Shown: positions 1-6,728, counted from the stretch's first letter. The stretch: 6,929 nucleotides of DNA from Acetobacteraceae bacterium (GCA_003164305.1 PLSZ01000396.1:1-6929); one strand, 5' to 3'. Made by a program: numbers and translations. The notes: generated by a model from the letters alone, not told the origin.

Positions 1-1
1 C

Positions 2-1474
2 GTGCAGCATGAGGCGCTGGGCAGCGATGTGAATCGGCTGGCTAGTTTGTTTGTGGACATCTGCGAGGGCAATCGCGATCAAAGAGACTTTACGCGGGCA
101 GAGATTCGTCGTGCGCTACGCGAGGTGGCGGCTTGCTTTTCGGTGTATCGGACCTATGTGGTGCCGGAGCGGAACGAGATTACGGACGAAGACAAGAAGA
201 TCATTGAGCAAGCGACCACGTGTGCGAAAGACAATCGTGCGGATGTGGATGGCGGGCTGTTCGACTTTATGCGGGACGTGTTGACGCTGAAGGTGACAGG
301 CAAGATGGAGACGGAGTTTGTCTATCGCTTTCAGCAGTTCACCAGCCCGGTGATGGCGAAGGGCGTGGAGGACACGGCGTTCTACTGCTCGAACCGGTTG
401 ATTGCGATGAATTAGGTGGGAGGCGATCCGGACTGTGGCGGGTTCAAGCTGGACCACTTTCATGCGTACAACACGAAGGTGCAGACAACGTTTCCGTCGA
501 CGATGACCACGCTGAGTACGCATGACACCAAGCGGAGCGACGATGTGCGGGCGCGGCTGCTGGTATTGAGCGAGATGCCGGATGCGTTTGCGGAGGCGGT
601 GCGTCGATGGAGTGCGATGGGGGCGAAGTATCGCACGGGGGATCTTGTGGATACGGGGACGGAGTGGTTTCTGTATCAGACGCTGGTGGGAGCCTGGCCG
701 ATAAGTGCGGAGCGACTGCGCGAGTACATGCAGAAGGCCATGCGCGAGGCGAAGGTGCGGACGAGCTGGGTGGCGAACAATGGTGAGTATGAGGGCGCGG
801 TGAACTCGTACATTGATGCCTTCCTTGGGGACGAGGCCTTTACTGCGGATGTGGCGGCCTTCGTCGCGGGGATAGATGTTGCGGGGCGGACGAACTCGTT
901 GACGGCGACGCTGCTGAAGTACACAGCGCCGGGTGTCCCGGATATGTATCAAGGTGGGGAGATCTGGGATTTTTCGCTGGTGGATCCGGATAATCGGCGG
1001 CCGGTGGATTATGCGCACCATGCAAGGATGCTGACCGAAACACTTGACGCTCTCGAGCGAGACCGTGCGAAAGCCTGGTCGAAAATGTCGCGAAACTGGC
1101 ACGACGGCCGCTGCAAACTGGCGATGACCGCGAGCTTGCTGGCGGAGCGGCGGAACCATCCGGCTTTGTTCGCCAACGGGGGCTATGAACCTCTGATCGC
1201 CAATGGACCGAAGGCGGATCACATCTGTGCGTTCTCCCGTACCGAGGGCGACGCTGCCCTGGTGACCGTCGCGGCGCGCTTCCCCGTACGGTTCGAGGCG
1301 GACCCAAACTGGAATGGCACCGAGATCGCCTTGCCACGCACGACCGCCGGGAATACCCGCTGGCGCGACCTGGTGACCGGCCGGATCGTGGACTCCCGCG
1401 GCGCGGACGCTCTGCCCGTTGAAGCATTGTTGCGCGATCTGCCCGTCGCGGTTCTGGTGCCGGACAACGGCTGA
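2..1474 (+). pseudogene. treY: Maltooligosyltrehalose synthase, C-terminal half, interrupted by an in-frame TAG
   Basis: TreY (GH13 family) isomerises the reducing-end alpha-1,4 bond of maltodextrins to an alpha,alpha-1,1 bond; TreZ then releases trehalose. The reading frame enters from the left edge, so the N-terminal catalytic half lies outside the window. Family hallmarks visible in order are VYRTYV (about nt 146-163), FQQFTSPVMAKGVEDTAFY (about nt 329-385), VGGDP (416-430), STHDTKR (515-535), and a C-terminal stretch WHDGR..LLAERRNHPALF (about nt 1097-1173). The Asp of STHDTKR (codon 524-526) corresponds to the third GH13 catalytic carboxylate. One frame runs from 2 to 1474 except for a TAG at 413-415, where the family has Glu in the motif NEVGGDP. 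Homology continues directly on both sides, so this is a nonsense change (GAG to TAG would suffice) and not a frameshift. The upstream product would lack the third catalytic Asp. Codon use changes near 1030. No treZ or treX is in view. A sequencing error at the TAG remains possible. Confidence 0.88.
413..415 (+). other. Premature in-frame TAG codon within treY
   Basis: The protein reads LIAMN, stop, VGGDPD in a single frame, replacing the conserved Glu of the TreY motif NEVGGDP. The GTG that follows at 416 has no Shine-Dalgarno sequence in front of it, so re-initiation there looks unlikely. The GGAGG at 419-423 lies after that GTG and has no well-placed in-frame start just downstream. Confidence 0.85.
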
Positions 1475-1534
1475 CACTTTAAGCCTCCGCCGCGCCATGA
1501 TACCTCGTCGCCATCAACGCGCGCGAGGGCAGCC

Positions 1535-2509
1535 ATGAAGGTCGGACTTTTCATCAACACGCAGTTTCCCGAGGGCGACAATGTCGCCGCCCGGGTTCCC
1601 GAACTGGTCGAACAGGTTCGCGTCGCAAGGCGGTCGGGTTTTTCGTCGCTGCTGTTTCCGCATCACTATCTGACCGACCCTCTACAGATGCTACAGATCG
1701 GGCCACTGATGGCGTATCTTCTGCCCGAGGCGAAAGGCATGACGATCGGCGGCAATATCCTGCTGCTGCCGTTGCTCAATCCGGTTCACGTCGCCGAGGA
1801 ATCCGCCACGCTCGACGTTCTCAGCGAGGGCAACTTCATCCTCGGTGTCGGGCTCGGCTATCGCGAGGGCGAGTTCGGCGCGTTCGGGATTTCGTTGAAG
1901 GAACGCGCCGCCCGGTTCACCGAAAGCATCCAACTGATGCGCGCGTTATGGGCTGGTGGCAAAATCACGTTCCGGGGACGGTTTTATTCCGTCATCGATC
2001 ACGGCATCAGCCTGAAACCTTACCGTCCCGGAGGTCCGCCGGTTTGGATCGCCGGTCTGGTGGAAGCCGCCGTCAAACGCGCTGCCCGCATCGGCGATGC
2101 CTGGCTCATCGCCAACGCCACCACGCTCGGCGCCACCGAGCCATTGATGCGCGTTTACCGCGATACCTTGAAGACTCTGGGCAAGACCGTCGAGGAATTC
2201 CCCATCGCGCGCGAATGTTATGTCGGCACCAGTCACGCCACCGCGATGGAGGAATGCCGCGCGGCGCTGGAATACAAGTACAACTCCTACGCCGCCTGGG
2301 GCATGGAAAGCCCAACCGCCAACATGACATTTGAGGAAATGGCCCGCGACCGCTTCATCATCGGCGACAAAGTCTCCGTCAAGGAAGAAATCGCCCGATG
2401 GCACGAAACACTGGGCGTCAATCATTTTGTTATGCGCGTGCAATGGCCGGGTTTGCCTCAGGAACGGGTGTTGAGTTCAATCCGGCGGTTGGCGGAGATC
2501 TTCGCCTGA
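1535..2509 (+). CDS. LLM-class (luciferase-like) flavin-dependent oxidoreductase
   Basis: This 324-residue protein belongs to the bacterial luciferase-like monooxygenase superfamily: single-domain TIM barrels that use reduced FMN or F420 to oxidise small substrates. Visible family signatures are an N-terminal strand MKVGLFI, LSEGNFILGVGLGYREGEF at residues 97-114, RFTESIQLMRALW at 127-139, PPVWIAG at 168-174, and RAARIGDAW at 182-190. The length is usual for the family. The ATG at 1535 follows a purine-rich GAGGGCAG, and the strand-forming MKVGLF start matches relatives. It begins 60 nt after the treY stop on the same strand with no clear terminator between, so co-transcription is possible, although no functional link to trehalose is known. 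It converges on another flavin monooxygenase gene. Substrate and cofactor (FMN versus F420) cannot be read from the sequence. The superfamily call is firm; the specific role is unknown. Confidence 0.9.
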   Translation: MKVGLFINTQFPEGDNVAARVPELVEQVRVARRSGFSSLLFPHHYLTDPLQMLQIGPLMAYLLPEAKGMTIGGNILLLPLLNPVHVAEESATLDVLSEGNFILGVGLGYREGEFGAFGISLKERAARFTESIQLMRALWAGGKITFRGRFYSVIDHGISLKPYRPGGPPVWIAGLVEAAVKRAARIGDAWLIANATTLGATEPLMRVYRDTLKTLGKTVEEFPIARECYVGTSHATAMEECRAALEYKYNSYAAWGMESPTANMTFEEMARDRFIIGDKVSVKEEIARWHETLGVNHFVMRVQWPGLPQERVLSSIRRLAEIFA

Positions 2510-2520
2510 CAGCAACGCCC

Positions 2521-3876
2521 CTACAACGGATCCACCCACCGCTCTCGAGCCGCCGGATGATCGTCCGGCAGCCGATCTCCACCCCCGAACAACTTCTGCC
2601 GATACGTCCCCAATCCATACCCCATCTTAAATGCCCCGCGGTCCTGCAACACCGGCACCACCAGATCGATAAAATCCTCCAGACATTCCGGGATCACCGT
2701 CCGCGACAAATTGAACCCATCGACATCCGCCTCATTCACCCACCGCTGCAACGCGTCCCCCACCGCGGAGGGCGACCCGACGATCGGCGTCTGCCGGGAG
2801 CCCAGAATAAATCGGTCGATCAACATCCGCTTCGTCCAGCCAATCCCCAGCGACGCCGCGATCGACTCGATGTTCGACTGAATCGCCTGACTGGCGTTCG
2901 CATCCACCGGCTCATCCATATCGAACTGATCGAAGTCGATCCCCAACGACGCCGCCGCGTGAGCCAACGCGCCCTCCACGTTGGTATGCCGCCGATATTC
3001 CTCCAGCCGGTCGCGCGCCTCCGCGTCCGTCCGAGCCACCACCACGGTCGCCCCGGCGAACACCTGGATCGGCCGAGACCCCGCCCGAGCCCGCAGATCC
3101 GCGACCACCCGCTTCGCGTGCCACAGATTGGTGCCATTCACGAACACGCACTCCGCGTGCCGCGCGGCGAAAATCCGCCCCCGGTCCGATGCGCCCGCCT
3201 GGTACAAGACAGGCGTGCGCTGCGGCGAAGGCTCCCACAACGGCAGCGCGTCCAATTTGAATTGCTTGCCCTCGTGCCGAATTGCGCGCACCCGGCCTGG
3301 CTCGGTGTAGACCTTCCGGATCCGGTCCCGCACCACGGCGTCGTCTTGCCAGCCGCCCTCCCACAGCGCGTAAACAACCCGCATGTATTCTTCCGCCAGA
3401 TCGTAACGATCGTCGTGCGCCATCTGCTCGCGCAGCCCCATCGCCCGCGCCGCGCTGTCCAGATATCCCGTGACAATGTTCCAGCCGATCCGTCCGCCGG
3501 TCAGATGGTCCAACGTCGCCATCCGGCGGGCGAATAAATACGGCGGCTCGTACGCCAGGTTGCACGTCACACCAAACGCCAGATGCGTGGTCGCATGCGC
3601 CATCGCCGGCACCAGAGCCATCGGGTCCAGCAACGGGATTTGCACGCTCGCCCGCAACGACGGTGCCGCCGAGCCCTCCAGCACGTCGTAAACCCCCAGG
3701 ATGTCCGCCAGGAACAACCCGTCGAACAGCCCTCGCTCCAACAGCCGAGCCAGCGAAACCCAATGATCCAGCGACGTGTAATCCGACGAGCGGTCGCGCG
3801 GATGCGTCCACATCCCATGCTGAATATGCCCGACACACGCCATGTCGAAGGCGTTCAGCCGAATTTCCCGTGCCAT
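2521..3876 (-). CDS. NtaA/SnaA/DszA (SoxA)-family FMN-dependent monooxygenase
   Basis: The 451-residue product resembles the nitrilotriacetate monooxygenase A / pristinamycin synthase A / DszA group. These luciferase-like enzymes use FMNH2 supplied by a separate reductase to oxidise chelators, sulfur compounds or similar substrates. Signatures seen are MAREIRLNAFDM at the N-terminus, TLDHLTGGRIGWNIVTG at residues 121-137, DRYDLAEEYM at 156-165, and RTPVLYQAGASDRG at 220-233. The length fits the family. I chose the ATG at 3874-3876 because relatives start just before the RLNAF strand, and a GGGGGA lies upstream. The frame stays open to an ATG at 4101, and another ATG lies at 3936. Those extensions have no family features, and the longest would run well into the divergent regulator gene. 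The stop (TAG) lies 11 nt from the stop of the convergent oxidoreductase. No flavin reductase is visible in the window. The actual substrate cannot be assigned. Confidence 0.9.
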   Translation of the reverse strand: MAREIRLNAFDMACVGHIQHGMWTHPRDRSSDYTSLDHWVSLARLLERGLFDGLFLADILGVYDVLEGSAAPSLRASVQIPLLDPMALVPAMAHATTHLAFGVTCNLAYEPPYLFARRMATLDHLTGGRIGWNIVTGYLDSAARAMGLREQMAHDDRYDLAEEYMRVVYALWEGGWQDDAVVRDRIRKVYTEPGRVRAIRHEGKQFKLDALPLWEPSPQRTPVLYQAGASDRGRIFAARHAECVFVNGTNLWHAKRVVADLRARAGSRPIQVFAGATVVVARTDAEARDRLEEYRRHTNVEGALAHAAASLGIDFDQFDMDEPVDANASQAIQSNIESIAASLGIGWTKRMLIDRFILGSRQTPIVGSPSAVGDALQRWVNEADVDGFNLSRTVIPECLEDFIDLVVPVLQDRGAFKMGYGLGTYRQKLFGGGDRLPDDHPAARERWVDPL

Positions 3877-3967
3877 GACCGCGTGCGTCCCCCAAGCAGC
3901 GGCATGAGCCTCGACAGGCCATTCCCGCCGCCGCATGGTGCCCCCACCGCTGATCGGGATTGTCGAC

Positions 3968-4834
3968 ATGAATGAGCGCCGGATCAACCTGCATCTCGTT
4001 TCCGAAGCCACCGGCGAGACGCTGAACACGCTCGCCCGCGCGACCACCGCGCAGTTCGAGAACACCCATATTGTCGTCCACCGCTGGAGCCTGATCCGCA
4101 CCAGCTTCCAGCTTCACCGCGTTCTCGAAGGCATCGAGCACGAGCCTGGACCCGTCCTCTCCACTCTGGTCGATCAGGCGCTGCGCGGCGAACTCGAAAC
4201 GATGTGCCGCCGGATCAATCTGCCAGTGGTGAACGTGCTCGATCCGGTGATGAACATGTTGCAGGAGTACATCGGGGAGGTCGCGGCGCACCGGCCAGGC
4301 CGGCAATACGTGATGAACGCGGACTATTTCAAACGCATCGACGCCATGCACTACGTCCTCCAGCACGATGACGGCCAGGCCCAACCCGGGCTGGCCGAGG
4401 CCGACGTGATCCTGGTCGGCGTATCCCGAAGTTCGAAGACGCCGACGTGCTTTTTCCTCGCCAACCGGGGCATCAAGGCGGCCAACGTGCCGCTGGTACC
4501 GCACGCCGGCCTGCCGGACGGGCTGGAGGGCGCCAACTGTCCGATCATCGGCCTGGCGATCGAAGCCCAGGCGTTGATCGATATAAGGAGGAATCGGTTG
4601 CGGTTGATCGGAGCGGACGGGCCGGGCGGCATTCGCCAAAGCGAAACCGCTTACGTCGATGAGGAAGCGGTTAAAAGCGAGTTGCTGTGGGCACGCCGGT
4701 TATGCAACCGGAACGGTTGGCCGGTGATCGACGTGACGCGCCGCTCGATCGAGGAAACCGCCGCCACTGTGCTGCAACTGATGGACGCGTGGCACCAACG
4801 GCGACGTAAGCAAGCCGCGGTCGCGGAGGCCTGA
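3968..4834 (+). CDS. Pyruvate,phosphate dikinase regulatory protein (bifunctional kinase/phosphotransferase, DUF299 family)
   Basis: Members of this family switch pyruvate,phosphate dikinase (or PEP synthetase) off by ADP-dependent phosphorylation of an active-site threonine, and on again by Pi-dependent dephosphorylation. They thereby control pyruvate-to-PEP flux in the cytoplasm. The 288-residue protein starts with [13 protein letters not shown]. It carries HDDGQ at residues 133-137, the P-loop [10 protein letters not shown] at 151-160, [15 protein letters not shown] at 164-178, and a C-terminal [16 protein letters not shown] at 251-266. The SSKTP form of the P-loop resembles the TSKTP of dikinase regulators more than the CGKTP of the E. 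coli PEP synthetase regulator PpsR (YdiA), so I infer the target is pyruvate,phosphate dikinase. I placed the start at ATG 3968 (MNERRINLH) because residues from an alternative GTG at 3935 are not family-like. The ribosome site is weak (GGGAT at 3956-3960). It is divergent from the monooxygenase gene, with 91 nt between starts. The dikinase gene itself is not in the window. Confidence 0.93.
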   Translation: MNERRINLHLVSEATGETLNTLARATTAQFENTHIVVHRWSLIRTSFQLHRVLEGIEHEPGPVLSTLVDQALRGELETMCRRINLPVVNVLDPVMNMLQEYIGEVAAHRPGRQYVMNADYFKRIDAMHYVLQHDDGQAQPGLAEADVILVGVSRSSKTPTCFFLANRGIKAANVPLVPHAGLPDGLEGANCPIIGLAIEAQALIDIRRNRLRLIGADGPGGIRQSETAYVDEEAVKSELLWARRLCNRNGWPVIDVTRRSIEETAATVLQLMDAWHQRRRKQAAVAEA

Positions 4835-4872
4835 ACGCAAACGCGTCGCGAGCGTGCGGATGGAACCGAACA

Positions 4873-4890
4873 CCTGCGCGATCGCGCGGG
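4873..4890. repeat. Inverted repeat centred on GCGCGATCGCGC
   Basis: Positions 4876-4887 are a perfect 12-nt palindrome. The arms extend outward to 4873-4890 through one G-T wobble and two G-C pairs. It lies 39 nt after the stop of the dikinase regulator gene. There is no T-tract after it, so a rho-independent terminator is not supported; it may act as an mRNA 3' end hairpin or have no role. Confidence 0.45.
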
Positions 4891-5057
4891 CGCCGCATCG
4901 TGTCCGTCCCGTCTCCTGGATCGACTCAGCGGAAGACGAAGGTGTGCACTGGCAATTTCGTGCGGATTAAATTAACTTATCTTCGCGGCCATCGGACCGC
5001 ATAAGCGCCGTTTCGCGTGTCTCGCATGCCATTGCAATCACAAAATGTTGTAGATTT

Positions 5058-5085
5058 TAGACACCTCTTCATGCTTTGTTAACTT
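5058..5085 (+). promoter_or_regulatory. Weak candidate sigma70-type promoter for the small gene at 5115
   Basis: TAGACA (5058-5063, five of six matches to TTGACA) is separated by 16 nt from TAACTT (5080-5085, three of six matches to TATAAT) within the AT-rich tail of the intergenic region. Transcription would start about 22-25 nt before the ATG. The -10 match is poor, so this is tentative. Confidence 0.28.
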
Positions 5086-5103
5086 TCATCAAAGGATGCT
5101 CCC

Positions 5104-5109
5104 AGGAGA
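5104..5109 (+). promoter_or_regulatory. Strong ribosome binding site AGGAGA
   Basis: AGGAGA sits 5 nt before the ATG at 5115. It decides between that start and the upstream in-frame ATG at 5076, which would add 13 residues and has no comparable site. Confidence 0.75.
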
Positions 5110-5114
5110 TTGAA

Positions 5115-5519
5115 ATGACCGAATCCGTGACCGCCGAGATCATCCCGTTTCCCTCCCGCGCGGTCGCGTCGCCGGAGCCCGCGCCGGCTTCGGGTCAGCC
5201 CGCGTGGAATCCGCCTCTGGCCGCCAACCCTCTGGCGGCCAATCCTTTGCCCCGTGCCCCCGGCGAGCCGACCCCCGCGGAAGCCCGCCTGGCGCGCGCG
5301 CTGGCGGGCCTCAACAACGCGGTGAACGCGCAACGGGCCGCGATGACAGCCTGGAAAGCCGCGCTCGGCGACCTGAAAACCGTGACCGGACGGCTCGGCG
5401 CCAGCTTGCGCAGCTACAATGACAGTCTCGGCCACCTCGACGCCCGCGTGAACACGCTTCGCACCGAAGCCGTGAAGCTGGAGGCATGGGCCGACGACGC
5501 TATCGCCAAGAAGCTGTGA
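5115..5519 (+). CDS. Small Pro/Ala-rich protein with predicted coiled-coil C-terminus, function unknown
   Basis: I do not recognise this 134-residue protein as a named family. It begins with MTESVTAEIIPFPSR. A low-complexity Pro/Ala-rich linker covers residues about 16-55 and contains the repeated unit PLAAN. The rest (about 55-134) looks entirely alpha-helical: RLARALAGLNNAV, then AAMTAWKAALGDLKTVTGRL, then a helix rich in spaced Leu residues that ends LEAWADDAIAKKL. There are no membrane segments, no signal peptide and no cysteines. The helical part resembles a small coiled coil of the kind that oligomerises or binds a partner. It is preceded by a strong ribosome site and followed after 128 nt by atpI on the same strand. 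Codon use matches the neighbouring genes, and the coding pattern is good, so I consider it real. Any link with ATP synthase is only positional. Confidence 0.75.
   Translation: MTESVTAEIIPFPSRAVASPEPAPASGQPAWNPPLAANPLAANPLPRAPGEPTPAEARLARALAGLNNAVNAQRAAMTAWKAALGDLKTVTGRLGASLRSYNDSLGHLDARVNTLRTEAVKLEAWADDAIAKKL
5214..5249 (+). repeat. Short in-frame tandem repeat encoding PLAAN
   Basis: Two 15-nt units (5214-5228 and 5229-5243) encode PLAAN twice and differ at only two synonymous third positions (GCC/GCG and AAC/AAT). A partial third unit (5244-5249, Pro-Leu) follows. The repeat falls in the flexible linker of the small protein, where slippage-type expansion would be tolerated. Confidence 0.7.
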
Positions 5520-5556
5520 CCGCGTCCGTTCTCCCTGGTTTCAGTCCCACACGTTC

Positions 5557-5585
5557 TTGACTCCCTGTTTGCCCAACGGTAGCAA
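5557..5585 (+). promoter_or_regulatory. Candidate promoter for the atp operon
   Basis: TTGACT (5557-5562, five of six matches to the -35 consensus) is followed after 17 nt by TAGCAA (5580-5585, three of six matches to the -10 consensus). It lies in the 128-nt gap before atpI and would give a leader of roughly 55 nt. The spacing is ideal but the -10 is weak; the operon could also be read from the promoter of the preceding small gene. Confidence 0.35.
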
Positions 5586-5607
5586 GCCCCCGCTTACCGG
5601 CCCCCGG

Positions 5608-5624
5608 GTCCCGATCTTCGGGGC
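5608..5624 (+). promoter_or_regulatory. Short GC-rich hairpin in the atpI leader
   Basis: GTCCCGA (5608-5614) pairs with TCGGGGC (5618-5624) around a three-base loop: seven pairs, one of them G-U. It ends 23 nt before the atpI start codon and is not followed by a T-run. It could stabilise the leader or affect translation, but such short hairpins are common in GC-rich DNA. Confidence 0.35.
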
Positions 5625-5647
5625 GCGGGGCGTTGGCGGGAGCGGAT

Positions 5648-5965
5648 ATGCACGAGGAACCGGGCGGCCCGGATGGCTCCTTCGAGGAGCGATTGAAAGC
5701 CGCGCGAGGCAGGCGGGGTCTCGATGACCCGGAGACGCCCAAGGGGTTCAACCCTCACGGCGTCGAATCATCCCCGATGGGGATCGGCCTGCGGGTGGGG
5801 ATCGAACTGGTGGCGGCTCTTGTCGTGGCGGTGGCCATTGGCTACGGGCTCGACTGGCTGTTCGGCACCAAACCCATTCTGACCGTGGTGTTCGTCCCTG
5901 TCGGCGGCGCGGCGGGCGTGTGGAATGTGTGGCGTGTGTTCGCGCCGAAGTCAGGACAGGGGTAG
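5648..5965 (+). CDS. atpI: ATP synthase accessory protein I (AtpI)
   Basis: AtpI is a small inner-membrane protein encoded at the head of many atp operons; it assists assembly or stability of the c-ring and may affect Mg2+ supply. The 105-residue product has a charged, cytoplasmic-type N-terminus (FEERLKAARGRRG at residues 12-24), then two predicted membrane helices at about 46-67 (IGLRVGIELVAALVVAVAIGY) and 77-96. The short loop between them reads GLDWLFGT, and the second helix ends GGAAGVWNVWRVF. This arrangement and the length match alphaproteobacterial AtpI. I chose ATG 5648 because GGGAG at 5638-5642 is ideally spaced; an upstream in-frame TTG at 5633 would place that site inside the gene. 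The stop is 4 nt before the atpB start, so translation of the two is probably coupled. Confidence 0.9.
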   Translation: MHEEPGGPDGSFEERLKAARGRRGLDDPETPKGFNPHGVESSPMGIGLRVGIELVAALVVAVAIGYGLDWLFGTKPILTVVFVPVGGAAGVWNVWRVFAPKSGQG

Positions 5966-5969
5966 TTGG

Positions 5970-6728
5970 GTGGCGGCCGAAGGACATAGCAGCATCGACC
6001 CACTGAGCCAGTTCAAACTGGCTCCGGTGTTCGGCCCCCTCGGTGGGACGCTTCATTTCAGCAACGCCAGCCTGATGATGCTGGTCGCCAGCGTGCTGAC
6101 GCTGCTGCTGATCTGGGTCGGCATGAGCCCACGCGCGATGATCCCCGGGCGCCTGCAATCGGCCGCCGAAATGGCCTACGAAACCGTGATGACCCTCTGC
6201 GTCGAGCAGATCGGCCACGAGGGCAAAAAATTCTTCCCGTTCGTGTTCACGCTGTTCTTCTTCGTGCTGTTCGGCAATCTGCTCGGGCTGCTGCCGTTCA
6301 GCTTCACCTACACCAGCCACATCGCGGTGACCGGGGCACTGGCCATTTTCGTCGTCGGGCTGTCCACGATCGTGGGGCTGCGCTTCCACGGCTGGCACTT
6401 CTTCAGCTATTTCGTGCCGCACGGCGCGCCCTGGTACCTGCTGTGGCTGATCGTGCCGATCGAGGTCATCTCCTATCTCTCGCGCATCGTCAGCCTGTCG
6501 ATCCGTCTTTTCGCCAACATGATGGCCGGGCACGTCATGCTCGAAGTGTTCGCCGCCTTCACGGTGATGCTGGCCGGGTTCGGCGTGCTGGGCGTGCTCG
6601 GCGCCGCCGGCCCGCTGGCGCTGAACGTGCTGATGATGGGCTTCGAACTGCTCGTCGCCGCGCTACAGGCCTACGTGTTCGCCGTGCTGACGTGCATCTA
6701 CCTGCACGACGCGGTGCATCTGCACTGA
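5970..6728 (+). CDS. atpB: F0F1 ATP synthase subunit a
   Basis: Subunit a forms the two proton half-channels next to the c-ring in the inner membrane. The 252-residue product is the usual length for alphaproteobacteria and contains several long hydrophobic helices, beginning at about residues 30-52. The essential arginine is Arg179 in [14 protein letters not shown] (codon 6504-6506). His188 occupies the place of E. coli Glu219, and Glu226 in [13 protein letters not shown] occupies the place of E. coli His245. This swapped pair is typical of alphaproteobacterial and mitochondrial subunits. Gln233 matches E. coli Gln252. The start is GTG at 5970, preceded 7 nt away by AGGGG (5958-5962), which overlaps the end of atpI. 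The in-frame ATG at 5925 would extend 41 nt into atpI and adds residues that are not family-like. All key residues are intact, so the protein should be functional. Confidence 0.96.
   Translation: MAAEGHSSIDPLSQFKLAPVFGPLGGTLHFSNASLMMLVASVLTLLLIWVGMSPRAMIPGRLQSAAEMAYETVMTLCVEQIGHEGKKFFPFVFTLFFFVLFGNLLGLLPFSFTYTSHIAVTGALAIFVVGLSTIVGLRFHGWHFFSYFVPHGAPWYLLWLIVPIEVISYLSRIVSLSIRLFANMMAGHVMLEVFAAFTVMLAGFGVLGVLGAAGPLALNVLMMGFELLVAALQAYVFAVLTCIYLHDAVHLH

Larger units (their letters stand above)
4835..5114. other. 280-nt intergenic region, GC-rich then AT-rich
   Basis: I see no convincing gene here. The left half is GC-rich and contains one palindrome (4873-4890). From about 4965 the sequence becomes clearly more AT-rich than its surroundings (for example ATTAAATTAACTTAT near 4968, and a long AT-rich stretch from about 5032 to 5095). 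This is the likely regulatory region for the small gene starting at 5115. No clear rho-independent terminator follows the regulator gene. Confidence 0.6.

Noticed and set aside
413..415. Programmed recoding of TAG (for example pyrrolysine)
   Set aside because: The family has Glu at this position, there is no sign of recoding machinery or a known recoding element in the window, and a simple mutation or sequencing error explains it better.
416..1474. Independent gene starting at GTG 416
   Set aside because: The sequence begins in the middle of a conserved TreY motif, lacks a ribosome site, and continues the same frame as the upstream part; it is the remainder of one interrupted gene.
116..1498. 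460-codon open frame on the minus strand opposite treY
   Set aside because: It lies opposite clear TreY homology, its product is rich in Arg, His and Pro with no domain signs, and such long antisense frames are common in GC-rich genes.
2398..3537. 379-codon plus-strand open frame opposite the monooxygenase
   Set aside because: It overlaps the end of one real gene and is antisense to another. Its Arg/Pro/His-rich composition is typical of shadow frames.
3877..4101. N-terminal extension of the minus-strand monooxygenase to the ATG at 4101 or 3936
   Set aside because: The extra residues do not resemble the family's N-terminus, and the longer version overlaps the 5' end of the divergent regulator gene.
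2912..4639. 575-codon minus-strand open frame, longer than any real gene here
   Set aside because: It is out of frame with the monooxygenase and antisense to the dikinase regulator; both of those have strong family motifs and this frame has none.
4873..4890. Rho-independent terminator after the dikinase regulator gene
   Set aside because: The palindrome is GC-rich but has no following T-run and essentially no loop.
4950..4966. Sigma54 promoter (TGGCA ... TGC)
   Set aside because: The GG and GC elements are separated by nine bases instead of the required ten, and the -12 element is poor.
5748..6533. 261-codon minus-strand frame opposite atpI and atpB
   Set aside because: It is antisense to well-conserved ATP synthase genes, and its His/Gln/Asp-rich composition is low complexity without a recognisable domain.
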